Assembly (NCBI RefSeq): GCF_001907245.1
Contig: NZ_MQSU01000002.1
Location: 372,001 to 436,000, forward strand
Length of the DNA: 64,000 bases
Source of the DNA: Boudabousia liubingyangii
GTDB lineage: Bacteria; Actinomycetota; Actinomycetes; Actinomycetales; Actinomycetaceae
Reading direction: 5' to 3'
Shown: positions 19,446-27,404 of the stretch, one piece after another
How positions within the stretch are numbered: the stretch's first letter is position 1
Layout of the letters: each line of letters opens with the position of its first letter
Translations under genes and position numbers: made by a program
Notes under the pieces: model-generated
Databases searched by the model: none
Told to the model about the DNA's origin: nothing
The model's input: only the letters and a program-made list of their open reading frames with translations

Positions 19446-20111
19446 ATGAAGCGTTTCTGGGTGGCACCCTCAATTTTGAGTGCTGATCCGTTGAATTTAG
19501 CCGCCGAGCTGGATCGGATCTCCGCGGCAGACGCGGTTCACGTCGATATTATGGATAATCATTTTGTCCCTAACTTAACTTGGGGATTGCCTACTGTGGA
19601 GGCGCTAGCACGCTCGCAAAAGCTACCGCTGGATGTGCACCTGATGATTTCCGATCAGGACCGCTTAGCGCCCGCTTATGCGGAGGCGGGAAGCGAGTCG
19701 GTGACGGTCCATTTTGAGGCTTGCCAAGACCCGGTGAAGGTCGCAAGAGAAATTCGACGGCTTGGTGCGCGCCCGGCTATTGCTCTGAAGCCTTCGACTC
19801 CGGTTTCGGTCTTAGATCAGATTTTAACCGAGTTTGACATGGTGCTGGTGATGACTGTGGAGCCTGGGTTTGGTGGGCAGTCGTTCATGCCGGAGATGTT
19901 GGCCAAGGTGCGCCAGATTCGGTCTCGTTTAGCTCGGGAAAATCTGGATATTCGCCTCCAGGTTGATGGGGGAGTGAAGGCCGATAATATTGCCTTGGCA
20001 GCAGAAGCTGGTGCTGATTTCTTCGTGGCCGGTTCGGCTGTTTTCGGCTCGGATAGTCCCGGTTTAGAGATTTCTAGACTGCGGGAGGCAGCTCGCGCCC
20101 ATATTCACTAA
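19446..20111 (+). CDS. rpe: Ribulose-phosphate 3-epimerase
   Basis: Interconverts ribulose 5-phosphate and xylulose 5-phosphate in the pentose phosphate pathway. It is a TIM barrel of 221 residues: VAPSILSADPLNLAAEL, the metal-binding HVDIMDNHFVPNLTWG, LDVHLMI, MTVEPGFGGQSFMPEM and LQVDGGVKADN. The ATG at 19446 gives the family N-terminus; a longer in-frame start inside rsmB is not needed. The gene is 1 base after rsmB. In other Actinobacteria the next genes are the riboflavin synthesis operon; here a riboflavin-type transporter follows. Confidence 0.96.
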   Translation: MKRFWVAPSILSADPLNLAAELDRISAADAVHVDIMDNHFVPNLTWGLPTVEALARSQKLPLDVHLMISDQDRLAPAYAEAGSESVTVHFEACQDPVKVAREIRRLGARPAIALKPSTPVSVLDQILTEFDMVLVMTVEPGFGGQSFMPEMLAKVRQIRSRLARENLDIRLQVDGGVKADNIALAAEAGADFFVAGSAVFGSDSPGLEISRLREAARAHIH

Positions 20112-20124
20112 GAGCATGTCGCAC

Positions 20125-20154
20125 TTGCTTCATTTACCTTAGTGGGGTTATGGT
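20125..20154 (+). promoter_or_regulatory. Predicted promoter of the riboswitch-ribXY unit
   Basis: TTGCTT (20125-20130) and TATGGT (20149-20154) are separated by 18 bases. The expected start near 20161 lies just before the first stem of the FMN riboswitch, as needed for a short leader. Confidence 0.45.
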
Positions 20155-20166
20155 TTTCTTATTAAA

Positions 20167-20286
20167 CGTGCACCGGGGTCAGTGAAAGTCTGAACCGGCG
20201 GTTATAGTCCGCGACCCGTTACTTGTTAACGGTTGAGCTGGTGGAACTCCAGCACCGACGGTTAAAGTCCGGATGGGAGGCGCACG
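20167..20286 (+). promoter_or_regulatory. FMN riboswitch (RFN element)
   Basis: Closing stem CGTGC/GCACG (20167-20171 with 20282-20286) surrounds the conserved blocks of the RFN element: CCGGCGGTTATAGTCCGCGA, a variable arm GTTACTTGTTAAC, GAGCTGGTGGAACTCCAGC, and CACCGACGGTTAAAGTCCGG followed by ATGGGAGG. This class binds FMN and turns off riboflavin synthesis or uptake genes. The call rests on direct recognition of the consensus. The downstream genes fit: they look like the RibXY transporter. Confidence 0.96.
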
Positions 20287-20294
20287 ATTTCCCG

Positions 20295-20362
20295 ACAGGG
20301 GTGTAATTTTTGCACCTCTGTTTTACCCCGGTGTCTTCATAGAGACCGGGAGTTTTTATTTT
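20295..20362 (+). terminator. Riboswitch expression platform with two hairpins
   Basis: Hairpin 1 pairs ACAGGGGTG with CACCTCTGT (20295-20303, 20313-20321) and is followed by TTTTA. Hairpin 2 pairs CCCGGT.TCT with AGA.ACCGGG (20327-20336, 20341-20350) around TCAT and is followed by TTTTTATTTT. The GGGAG used as ribosome binding site for the next gene overlaps the 3' strand of hairpin 2. Both premature termination and blocking of ribosome binding are possible; which applies cannot be told by eye. Confidence 0.72.
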
Positions 20363-21134
20363 GAACAAACGCCACTTTAGGCCAGGGGTGGCCACCCTTA
20401 TCGGGGTGGTTTTCCTACTGCTACTTTGGCTAGTCTTAGCAATTTTGATTGCTCAAGACGCGATTCTTCCTGGCCCTTTGAGTGTCGCTCAGCGCCTCTT
20501 ACGTGATGTTCAAAGTCCGCTATTCTGGTCTGCGGTGGGGGATACCGCCACAGAGGCGGTCCTCGGCTCACTCTGTGCGGCTGCGGTGGCCTTGCCCTTA
20601 GCTTACGTAATGTACCGCTCCCGGTTTATTTCTGCCGCCTCCGAACCGCTCTTAGCGCTTTCCCAATCCATCCCGGCAGTAGCTCTAGCACCGCTCCTAG
20701 TAATTTGGGTGGGTTATGGGCTCCGGGCTATAGTCCTGCTCTGTGCGCTGATCGTGTTTTTCCCTATCTTGGTTAATACGGTTTTGGGTTTCCGTTCGCT
20801 GCCTCGGGAAGTATTAGAGGCGGCCCGTTTGGATGGAGCCAATTCCTTCCAGCTACTGTTCCATATTGAAGGGCCGATGGCACTGCCCGCGGTCTTAGCT
20901 GGTTTCCGAACCGGTTTTACGCTTTCTATCACCGGCGCTGTGGTCGGTGAATTTGTGATGGGGGGCCAGGGCTTAGGGGCTCGACTTTCCGCACAATCTG
21001 CTGCTGCTGATATGACCGGCCTTTTTGCGACAACACTGGTGTTGATCTCTTTGGCGGCAGTTATTTTCTCTGGAATTTCCATTCTGGAGCGTCAATCAAG
21101 GACCTTAAGGGCCCTTCGGGATACCAAGGAGTAA
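20361..21134 (+). CDS. ribX: ABC transporter permease, RibX-like (riboflavin uptake)
   Basis: Inner-membrane permease of 257 residues with about six hydrophobic segments. The first is ATLIGVVFLLLLWLVLAIL, near residues 10-28. The EAA loop that docks the ATPase is visible as EAARLDGANSFQLLF (about residues 150-165). It belongs to the SsuC/TauC/ThiX-like permease family. The TTG start has GGGAG 8 bases upstream, inside the riboswitch expression platform. Control by an FMN riboswitch and the partner THI5-like binding protein identify it as RibX-like. No ATP-binding subunit gene is nearby, so the ATPase must be encoded elsewhere or shared. Substrate is inferred from regulation, not from sequence. 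Confidence 0.85.
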   Translation: MNKRHFRPGVATLIGVVFLLLLWLVLAILIAQDAILPGPLSVAQRLLRDVQSPLFWSAVGDTATEAVLGSLCAAAVALPLAYVMYRSRFISAASEPLLALSQSIPAVALAPLLVIWVGYGLRAIVLLCALIVFFPILVNTVLGFRSLPREVLEAARLDGANSFQLLFHIEGPMALPAVLAGFRTGFTLSITGAVVGEFVMGGQGLGARLSAQSAAADMTGLFATTLVLISLAAVIFSGISILERQSRTLRALRDTKE

Positions 21135-21138
21135 TGTC

Positions 21139-22191
21139 ATGCGACTACTTTCCACCAACTCTGGCCCTTATCGGTCATTTCTGCGAGTTTCCGGACTCGT
21201 TTTAGCTTCCGCTTTGGTCTTGCCACTGGGGGCATGTGCTAATAGTGATTCTTCGGCCGCGCCTCAGGCTGTGTCCTCGCCCGAGGTAGCAACTGCTCTG
21301 CCAGCAGTTACCGTGGGTCTTACCTATATCCCTAATATTCAGTTTGCGCCTGCTTACGCTGCCGTTTCGGAAAAGAATTTCGGTGCGCAGCAGGTCGAGC
21401 TTCGTCACCATGGGCAGAATGAGGGACTCTTTAACGCCTTGCGTTCCGGCCAGGAAAATTTCGTGATCGCAGGTGCTGATGAAGCGGCCGTCGCGGCAGA
21501 GCAAGCTGATGATCTCTTGGTTGTTTCTCCCTATTATGAGCAGCATCCGGTAGAGGTCTTGGCGACGAAGGATTCGGGCATCAAGAGCCTTTCAGATCTG
21601 AAGGGTAAGCGTGTGGGTGTGCCGGGTCGTTTCGGTGAGAACTGGTTTGGTCTCTTGTTGGCATTGAAATCGGTTGGTTTAGCTCCCGAGGATGTACAGA
21701 TCGTAGAGATTGGCTATACCCAGCGGGCGGCTTTTTCTTCTGGTCGCGTTGATGCTCTGGTGGGCTTCAAGAATAATGACGCGGTCCAGTTCCAGACTTT
21801 GGATTTGGGGGCCACGGCCATTGAGATTCCTACCCAGGGTAAACTGCTGGGCGCTAGTATCATCACCACGAAGAAGTATGCTCAGGCCAATCCGGCTTCG
21901 GTAAAGAACGTGGTCAAGGGCTTTTTTAAGACCTATGGGGACTTGGCTCAGGATCCGAATTTGGCGATGCAAGCTTCTGGCGCGTATATCCCGGATCTAA
22001 ATGAGAAGGCAATTTCCGAGGCCGCGAAGGCCACTTGGCAGGCCACCTTACCGCTGTTACCGCAGTCGGCGACTTGCCAGAATTTTGGTCCGACCCAGGG
22101 CACGCAGATGGTTGAGTTTTTGAAGTCTTCGGGACTTATCACGAAGCCGGTTGATGGGGCTTCCCTAGTAACCTCTGAGTTCTGCCAATAG
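21139..22191 (+). CDS. ribY: Substrate-binding lipoprotein, NMT1/THI5-like, RibY-like
   Basis: A 350-residue exported binding protein. Its signal peptide ends in the lipobox LGAC, so it should be lipid-anchored at Cys33 or close by. The mature part has the NMT1/THI5-like fold: LTYIPNIQFAPAYAAVSE at the start, then SLSDLKGKRVGVPG and YTQRAAFSSGRVDALVG. This is the family of riboflavin (RibY) and pyrimidine-precursor (ThiY) binders. AAGGAG sits just before the ATG, and the gene follows ribX by 4 bases. Riboflavin is favoured as ligand because the leader is an FMN riboswitch rather than a TPP riboswitch. Confidence 0.86.
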   Translation: MRLLSTNSGPYRSFLRVSGLVLASALVLPLGACANSDSSAAPQAVSSPEVATALPAVTVGLTYIPNIQFAPAYAAVSEKNFGAQQVELRHHGQNEGLFNALRSGQENFVIAGADEAAVAAEQADDLLVVSPYYEQHPVEVLATKDSGIKSLSDLKGKRVGVPGRFGENWFGLLLALKSVGLAPEDVQIVEIGYTQRAAFSSGRVDALVGFKNNDAVQFQTLDLGATAIEIPTQGKLLGASIITTKKYAQANPASVKNVVKGFFKTYGDLAQDPNLAMQASGAYIPDLNEKAISEAAKATWQATLPLLPQSATCQNFGPTQGTQMVEFLKSSGLITKPVDGASLVTSEFCQ

Positions 22192-22199
22192 CGTTTGTA

Positions 22200-22227
22200 G
22201 GGGTGTCCGCTCCCGGGTGGGCACCCC
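22200..22227 (+). terminator. Hairpin after ribY (weak terminator candidate)
   Basis: GGGGTGTCC pairs with GGGCACCCC (one G-U pair) around a 10-base loop directly after the ribY stop. There is no U-run after it, so it may slow or partly end transcription, or protect the mRNA end. Confidence 0.4.
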
Positions 22228-22286
22228 GCTAATGCTAATCTAGCCATGCCTCCTGTTGGTAGTTCGATTAGCCAGAAAGTGTGCCT

Positions 22287-25097
22287 ATGCCGAAACGTAA
22301 ACGACACCGGAAGCGTAGTGAAAACGAAGCTTCAGATCTGGTTAATCAGGCTGGCCCGGCTGGTGATTATGCTCGGTTTAAGGCCCGTCAACAGATTGAA
22401 AAGACCGAGGTCGGTCGTTTCGCCGCGGGTTTCGATTTTCCTTTAGACGATTTTCAGCTTCAGGGTGCGAAAGCGCTAGAAGCGGGGGAGTCGGTCTTGG
22501 TGGCCGCCCCTACGGGTGCCGGTAAAACCATTGTGGGCGAGTTTGCTCTGCAGCTTGCCCTTTCTCGAGGACAGCGAGTTTTCTATACAACCCCGATTAA
22601 GGCGCTTTCTAACCAGAAGTTCAAAGAGTTTACGCATAAGCATGGGGCCGATCAGGTTGGGCTTTTAACGGGTGATGTCAGCATTAATGGGCAGGCGCCG
22701 ATCGTGGTTATGACTACTGAGGTCCTGCGTAATATGCTCTATACCCAAAAGCCTTTGGATGATCTGGCTTTTGTGGTTCTAGATGAGGTTCACTATTTAG
22801 CTGATCGCTTCCGTGGTCCCGTTTGGGAAGAGGTGATTTTGCATCTTCCCGCAAGTGTGCAGCTGGTATGTCTTTCAGCCACAGTTTCTAATGCGGAAGA
22901 GTTTGGCTCGTGGTTGGGGCAGGTTCGCGGCGATACCCGGGTGATTGTCTCTGAAGAACGCCCAGTTCCGCTCTGGCAGCAGATGATGGTGGGTAAGCGT
23001 CTTTTTGATCTCTATCCTACTGGTCGGGTGGATTCTTCTATCGGTCCGGAACGTTCGAATTTCCGGCGGATTAACCCAGAGCTTGAGGCCTCCTTTAAAG
23101 AGGCGGCGCTGGGACAGGGGCGCGATTCACGCCCTCGTGGTCGTAGAGGTGATTTTGGCCGAGGGCGCTACCATCAGAATCGTTTACGTCCTGCGCCCCG
23201 TCCGGTAGTAATTGAGAAGCTTCGGAAGGCGCACCTACTTCCGGCCATTTATTTTATTTTTTCGCGTGCGGCCTGTGATGATGCTCTTTTTGATGCGCTC
23301 CGCTCGGGGATTTGTTTAACTACTGCCGCACAGGCAGAAGAGATTGATCAGTATTTAGATCAGGCCTTTGAGTCATTACCTGCTTCTGACTATGCGGCTT
23401 TGAATCTGGATGCGTTCCGAGCTGCCGTTACCCGCGGTTTCGCCGCCCACCATGCGGGTCTATTGCCGCTTTTGAAAGAAGTTGTGGAGCATTTGTTCCA
23501 GGCCGGCTTAGTTCAGGTCGTATTTGCTACCGAAACCTTAGCTTTGGGAATCAACATGCCTGCGCGCACGGTCGTGTTAGAAAACCTAGTTAAGTGGGAC
23601 GGGGCAGAACACGTCTTACTTACTCCTGGTCAATATACACAGTTGACCGGGCGGGCGGGCCGCCGAGGTATTGACGTTGAGGGACACGCGGTCGTCTTAG
23701 CTCGGGAGGGCATTACCCCGAAACAGGTCGGGGCCTTGGCCTCAAGGCGTTCATATCCGCTTAGAAGTGCCTTCGTGCCCACCTACAACATGGTTGCAAA
23801 TCTGCTGGCCCGTTATAGTCCGCAGGATGCAAAGAAGATTTTGGAGCAGTCTTTCGCTCAGTATCAAGCTGACCGAAATGTGGTTGGCTACGTTAAAGAG
23901 ATTCGTACCTTGGAACATCGCTTGGCGAAGTTCAAAAAGAAATCGCAGTGCGAACTTGGTGATGTGGGGGAGTTTATGGCGCTCCGCCAACGCCTTTCTG
24001 AGCAGGAAAAACTGGTGGCGAAGAAGGCCCGCCAAGGAGCCCAAGCCTATGCCCGTCAGTCACTTGCAGCCTTGGAGAGGGGCGATTTAATCGCGTATGA
24101 GGCCGGGCGTCGGCTTCACTTCGGTGTGGTGGTCACGCCGGCGGCACCTCTGCAGGCTGATCCTACGGTTGAGGTGGTTACGAACTCGGCGCGGCAAAAG
24201 TTTTTGAACGCCCAAACTGCACCTCAAGGCGTCCAGAAGATCGGTCGTAAGCGTCTGGGACCTGATTTCTCTGCACGATCGGCTAAAGACCGTGCTCAGG
24301 TTCAGTCAGCTCTTAAAGCGGCGGGGAAGAATTTTGTTAAATCCGGCGTTGATCATCGTGCCTCTGCTGATGTCCTGACACTAAATGAGCTCCGCGCCGA
24401 GCTACGGAACCATCCGGTAGGCAAGTGTCCTAAACTCGAGTCGCATATTGCGGCTTTACGTGAACCTTTTGCTTGGCAGCGACAGATTGATAAGCTGCAG
24501 GAAAAGATCGCCAGTTCGCAATCCTCCCTAGGGGCGGATTTTGAACGTATTACTTCGCTACTTAAAGATTTGGGCTATTTATCCGATGATTATGAGCTCA
24601 ATTCTTGGGGGCAGATGTTGGCACGTTTGCATGCTGAACGTGATCTGTTGGTCGCCCAAGTACTTAGACATCGACTTTTAGCGGAGCTAAATCCGATTGA
24701 AGCGGCTGGGTTTATCGCAGCTTGTGTTTATGAACCCCGAGGGGATTCCGTGGGGGTGGCGCCACCACTAGTGTCTCTACCACTATCAAAAGCCTTGAAT
24801 CGCGCCCAAGAGTTGGCAGCTGAACTTGCGCATCTTGAGGCCCACTATCAACTTGACCCCTCCTTGCCGATTGATCCATCGTTGATCGCTTCTGTAATTG
24901 CTTGGGCTCAAGGAGAGGATTTATCCACTTGCCTAGAGCTTTCGCAGTTACCATCCGGGGATTTCGTTCGTTGGATGAAACGCACGATCGATCTGGCCCA
25001 GCATATTGAAGAAGCCTTAGGTCCTGAGCTTGCCACTCAAATCAAGTCGGTGAACGGGCTACTGAATAGGGGAGTAGTGGCGTGGTCCGGAATCTAA
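22287..25097 (+). CDS. helY: Ski2/Mtr4-like DExH RNA helicase (HelY family)
   Basis: Large superfamily 2 helicase of 936 residues. Motif I is AAPTGAGKT, motif II DEVH (in VVLDEVHYLADRFRGPVWEE), motif III LSATVSN, and motif VI QLTGRAGRRGID. Between the RecA domains lies a low-complexity arginine/glycine stretch (RPRGRRGDFGRGRYHQNRL). The C-terminal part has coiled-coil and DSHCT-type helices. The basic N-terminus PKRKRHRKRS suggests RNA contact. The ATG at 22287 has AGAAAG 7 bases upstream; a GTG at 22281 is the alternative. The family is linked to RNA turnover in Actinobacteria, but the exact substrate is not known. It overlaps the next gene by 16 bases. Confidence 0.92.
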   Translation: MPKRKRHRKRSENEASDLVNQAGPAGDYARFKARQQIEKTEVGRFAAGFDFPLDDFQLQGAKALEAGESVLVAAPTGAGKTIVGEFALQLALSRGQRVFYTTPIKALSNQKFKEFTHKHGADQVGLLTGDVSINGQAPIVVMTTEVLRNMLYTQKPLDDLAFVVLDEVHYLADRFRGPVWEEVILHLPASVQLVCLSATVSNAEEFGSWLGQVRGDTRVIVSEERPVPLWQQMMVGKRLFDLYPTGRVDSSIGPERSNFRRINPELEASFKEAALGQGRDSRPRGRRGDFGRGRYHQNRLRPAPRPVVIEKLRKAHLLPAIYFIFSRAACDDALFDALRSGICLTTAAQAEEIDQYLDQAFESLPASDYAALNLDAFRAAVTRGFAAHHAGLLPLLKEVVEHLFQAGLVQVVFATETLALGINMPARTVVLENLVKWDGAEHVLLTPGQYTQLTGRAGRRGIDVEGHAVVLAREGITPKQVGALASRRSYPLRSAFVPTYNMVANLLARYSPQDAKKILEQSFAQYQADRNVVGYVKEIRTLEHRLAKFKKKSQCELGDVGEFMALRQRLSEQEKLVAKKARQGAQAYARQSLAALERGDLIAYEAGRRLHFGVVVTPAAPLQADPTVEVVTNSARQKFLNAQTAPQGVQKIGRKRLGPDFSARSAKDRAQVQSALKAAGKNFVKSGVDHRASADVLTLNELRAELRNHPVGKCPKLESHIAALREPFAWQRQIDKLQEKIASSQSSLGADFERITSLLKDLGYLSDDYELNSWGQMLARLHAERDLLVAQVLRHRLLAELNPIEAAGFIAACVYEPRGDSVGVAPPLVSLPLSKALNRAQELAAELAHLEAHYQLDPSLPIDPSLIASVIAWAQGEDLSTCLELSQLPSGDFVRWMKRTIDLAQHIEEALGPELATQIKSVNGLLNRGVVAWSGI

Positions 25098-26683
25098 AGC
25101 AGAGTAAGGCTAAAGGGAAAAAGCAGCGTGATGCTAATTGGAGTCTTGGACTCATTTCTACGTTAGTTAGCATCCTCGCCGGGCTTATTATGTGGGGTGC
25201 TCAGTCGCCTTGGGGTTTTGAACCACTGTTTTTAATTGGCTTAACCTTGCTGGTCGGGGTTTTCTATAGTGCTAGTCTCAAGCGTGCCACGCTAATGGGT
25301 TTTGTTGCGGGCGTAAGTTATTTTGCTCCGCTCATTTACTGGTCTTCGGTTTCTATTGGCTCGCTGATTCCTTGGTTTGTCTTAGTGGCTATTCAGAGTG
25401 CCTGGTGGGCGCTTCTGGGTTTCCTGACGGCCTCCTCGGCTCGCCTACCGCGTAGTGTGAGACCATTACTCTTCGCAAGCCTCTGGACCGGGATTGAATT
25501 GATTAGGGGCCTGTGGCCACTTTCTGGCTTCCCGTGGGGGACTACTGCACAAGCTAGCGTGGGTGGAATCTTTGGTGGCTTACTTCCTTATGGTGGGGAA
25601 GTGCTACTGAGCTTCTCGGTGGCCCTAGTTGCGGCCTATTGTCTATCAGGCCTAGCCGTCCTACCTAGACTGCATCTTTCGCCCTTACCTACTGCTGCAG
25701 CATTTGCGGTGCTACTTCTAATTGGTGTCTCTAGTTTCCTTTTTGCTCCGCATCAGCGTTTTCCTCTTGGAAACGATCAGCAGCTGACGCTAGGTTTAGT
25801 TCAGGGCGGAGTCCCGCTGCCGCCAGAAGAAAGCTATGCTGAGCCAGGCAAAATCAGCGGTAATCATATTAGGACTCTTGAATCGGGCCGGGCCGCACAA
25901 GGTGAAGTGCAAGTATTTTTAGCGGGGGAGACCGCCCTTGATCGTGACCCGCGAAAGCATTTTGAGATTGCTCAACCGCTTTCGGCGCTTAATCTTAAGG
26001 TGCCCTTTATTTACGGTGTCAATCAGTATTTTGTGGCTCCCGATTCCAAACTGTGGCGGCACAATCAGGTAACTGGTTGGCAGGGGGAGTATCCCCTAAA
26101 GTTGAGCTACGATAAGCAGATTCCCGTACCCTTTGGAGAATATATTCCGTTTAAGAAGTTCCTCAACTACTTTGTGGAGACGGATAAACTTTTGCCCACT
26201 GAAGTGGTTCCTGGGGCTGGACCAGCCGTCTTGACGATTCCTCTTGCTAAGGATCCGGTTACTGCCGGGATTGGTATCTGTTTTGAAGTGGCTTTCGAAC
26301 AGCATATGATGCGTGGCATCAGGGAGGGCGGCACATTTATTTACGTGCCCACTAATAACTCTTCCTTTGGTAAGACCTATGAGGCCTACCAGCAGTTCCA
26401 ACTTTTAAGGGTTCGTGCTCGGGAGTCAGATCGTTGGGCGGTGGGAGTTTCTACGAACGGGATCTCCGGGGTGGTAACTCCACAAGGAGCAGTGTCTCAA
26501 GTCACAAAACTTAATGAGTCTGCCTACCTAAAGGCCACCATTGGCCTTAGAAAGACCCTTACACCCGCCGTAAAATATGCCCCTGAAATCCAGGTTATTG
26601 GCTTAATTCTGGGCTCAATTGCCGCAATTGTGGCACTTGGTTTAGACGTTTTTGGGTATAAAAAACGTCCTCGTCGACCCTGA
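25082..26683 (+). CDS. lnt: Apolipoprotein N-acyltransferase
   Basis: Adds the third acyl chain to the N-terminal cysteine of lipoproteins at the membrane. It has 533 residues: a basic N-terminus, about six to seven membrane segments (residues 20-215), a nitrilase-like outer domain and a final membrane anchor (about 500-520). The catalytic triad can be placed as Glu in FLAGETALDRD, Lys in YDKQIPVPFGEYIPF and Cys in GIGICFEVAFEQ. GTG start with GGGGAG 7 bases upstream. No dolichol-phosphate mannose synthase domain is fused, unlike mycobacterial Ppm1. The neighbour rbpA is also next to the lnt homologue in mycobacteria. Confidence 0.93.
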   Translation: MVRNLKQSKAKGKKQRDANWSLGLISTLVSILAGLIMWGAQSPWGFEPLFLIGLTLLVGVFYSASLKRATLMGFVAGVSYFAPLIYWSSVSIGSLIPWFVLVAIQSAWWALLGFLTASSARLPRSVRPLLFASLWTGIELIRGLWPLSGFPWGTTAQASVGGIFGGLLPYGGEVLLSFSVALVAAYCLSGLAVLPRLHLSPLPTAAAFAVLLLIGVSSFLFAPHQRFPLGNDQQLTLGLVQGGVPLPPEESYAEPGKISGNHIRTLESGRAAQGEVQVFLAGETALDRDPRKHFEIAQPLSALNLKVPFIYGVNQYFVAPDSKLWRHNQVTGWQGEYPLKLSYDKQIPVPFGEYIPFKKFLNYFVETDKLLPTEVVPGAGPAVLTIPLAKDPVTAGIGICFEVAFEQHMMRGIREGGTFIYVPTNNSSFGKTYEAYQQFQLLRVRARESDRWAVGVSTNGISGVVTPQGAVSQVTKLNESAYLKATIGLRKTLTPAVKYAPEIQVIGLILGSIAAIVALGLDVFGYKKRPRRP

Positions 26684-26698
26684 GGGTTAACGAGGACG
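26660..26698 (-). terminator. Intrinsic terminator of rbpA overlapping the lnt stop
   Basis: CGTCCTCGT and ACGAGGACG (26666-26674, 26690-26698) form a 9-bp stem whose loop contains a CCCT..AGGG inner pair. On the minus strand it is followed by TTTTTT, a classical terminator for rbpA. The lnt stop codon lies inside the loop, so the hairpin may also act for the plus-strand operon. Confidence 0.85.
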
Positions 26699-26707
26699 CT
26701 AGGTTAT

Positions 26708-27076
26708 TTAGGCAGATTGACGGTAACGTGTATCTGCCCGCAGCTTACCGGAACGTAATAGCTTTAGCTGTTCTTCCAGAAGAGCTTCAAGTTCTTCTTC
26801 AGTACGGCGCTCGCAGAGCATATCCCAGTGGGTTCGCTGAGGCTTGGCAATCGATTCGGACTCAGGTTCGCTGGCTCCGACAAGAATTGCGGCCTCACCA
26901 CAACGTGCACATTCCCAGGTCGCTGGCGGTTCTGCGTCAGTGGCCATAGGAACGGTAAATACGTTCTGACAAATGCATTCGTATTTGACTTGCATACGCT
27001 CAACAAAGACGACGCCTTGCTCCGATTCGAGGCTGTTCGCCCCGATTGACATTCCGCGTAGTACGCGATCAGCCAT
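26708..27076 (-). CDS. rbpA: RNA polymerase-binding protein RbpA
   Basis: Actinobacterial transcription factor that binds sigma-A/sigma-B holoenzyme and stabilises open promoter complexes. The 122 residues start MADRVLRGMSIGANSLESE, the conserved N-terminal tail. The core domain has the zinc-type pairs CICQN and CARCG, and the C-terminal sigma-interaction domain contains THWDMLCERRTEEELEALL. AAGGAG lies just upstream of the ATG. It converges on lnt and has its own terminator. It diverges from the permease across a 328-bp spacer. Confidence 0.97.
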   Translation of the reverse strand: MADRVLRGMSIGANSLESEQGVVFVERMQVKYECICQNVFTVPMATDAEPPATWECARCGEAAILVGASEPESESIAKPQRTHWDMLCERRTEEELEALLEEQLKLLRSGKLRADTRYRQSA

Positions 27077-27095
27077 AATGCATCTCCTTGCTGAA

Positions 27096-27111
27096 AAAGG
27101 TTTGTACCTTT
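27096..27111. repeat. Inverted repeat in the rbpA leader
   Basis: AAAGGT and ACCTTT are perfect arms around TTGT, about 20 bases upstream of the rbpA ATG. It could be an operator or a small mRNA hairpin. Confidence 0.4.
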
Positions 27112-27177
27112 AAATACCTGACATTCCACCTTAGCAGTCTTAAAGACGGCCTGGTCGCAAAAACTAACCTTTTTCCG

Positions 27178-27191
27178 ATAATGTACATTAT
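27178..27191. promoter_or_regulatory. Perfect 14-bp palindrome, candidate operator
   Basis: ATAATGTACATTAT is identical to its own reverse complement. It lies in the middle of the rbpA/permease spacer, where a dimeric repressor could act on either gene. The binding protein is unknown. Confidence 0.5.
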
Positions 27192-27404
27192 GTCAGATTT
27201 AAGATTACCTGGAGATTTTGGCTCAATCACGCGATCTTACTACCCCTACCCTCTGACAGGCAACCATTACTGAGATTAAACACACGCTCAAAAGTCCCAT
27301 TTCGAAGTGTAATCCTCATCAGTTTTTAGGTACTTTTTTCCTGTTGATGCACATAACACCTGCTTCAACTCAATAAGTCAATCCTTCAAACCTAAGGGCT
27401 AGTC

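Larger units (their letters stand above)
27077..27404. other. 328-bp divergent intergenic region between rbpA and the permease
   Basis: AT-rich compared with its surroundings and without a credible gene. It must hold the rbpA promoter (minus) and the permease promoter (plus). It contains an inverted repeat next to rbpA and a perfect palindrome near the centre, both listed separately. A GGAAT is present upstream of rbpA on the minus strand, but no GTT at the spacing needed for a SigR/SigH site was found. No purine or other riboswitch was recognised ahead of the permease. Confidence 0.7.

Noticed and set aside
27100-27135. Possible SigR/SigH-type promoter for rbpA (GGAAT on the minus strand)
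   Set aside because: No GTT at 18-19 bases from GGAAT; the spacing gives CAA.
27190-27404. Purine riboswitch upstream of the permease
   Set aside because: None of the conserved junction or loop sequences of guanine/adenine aptamers could be found.
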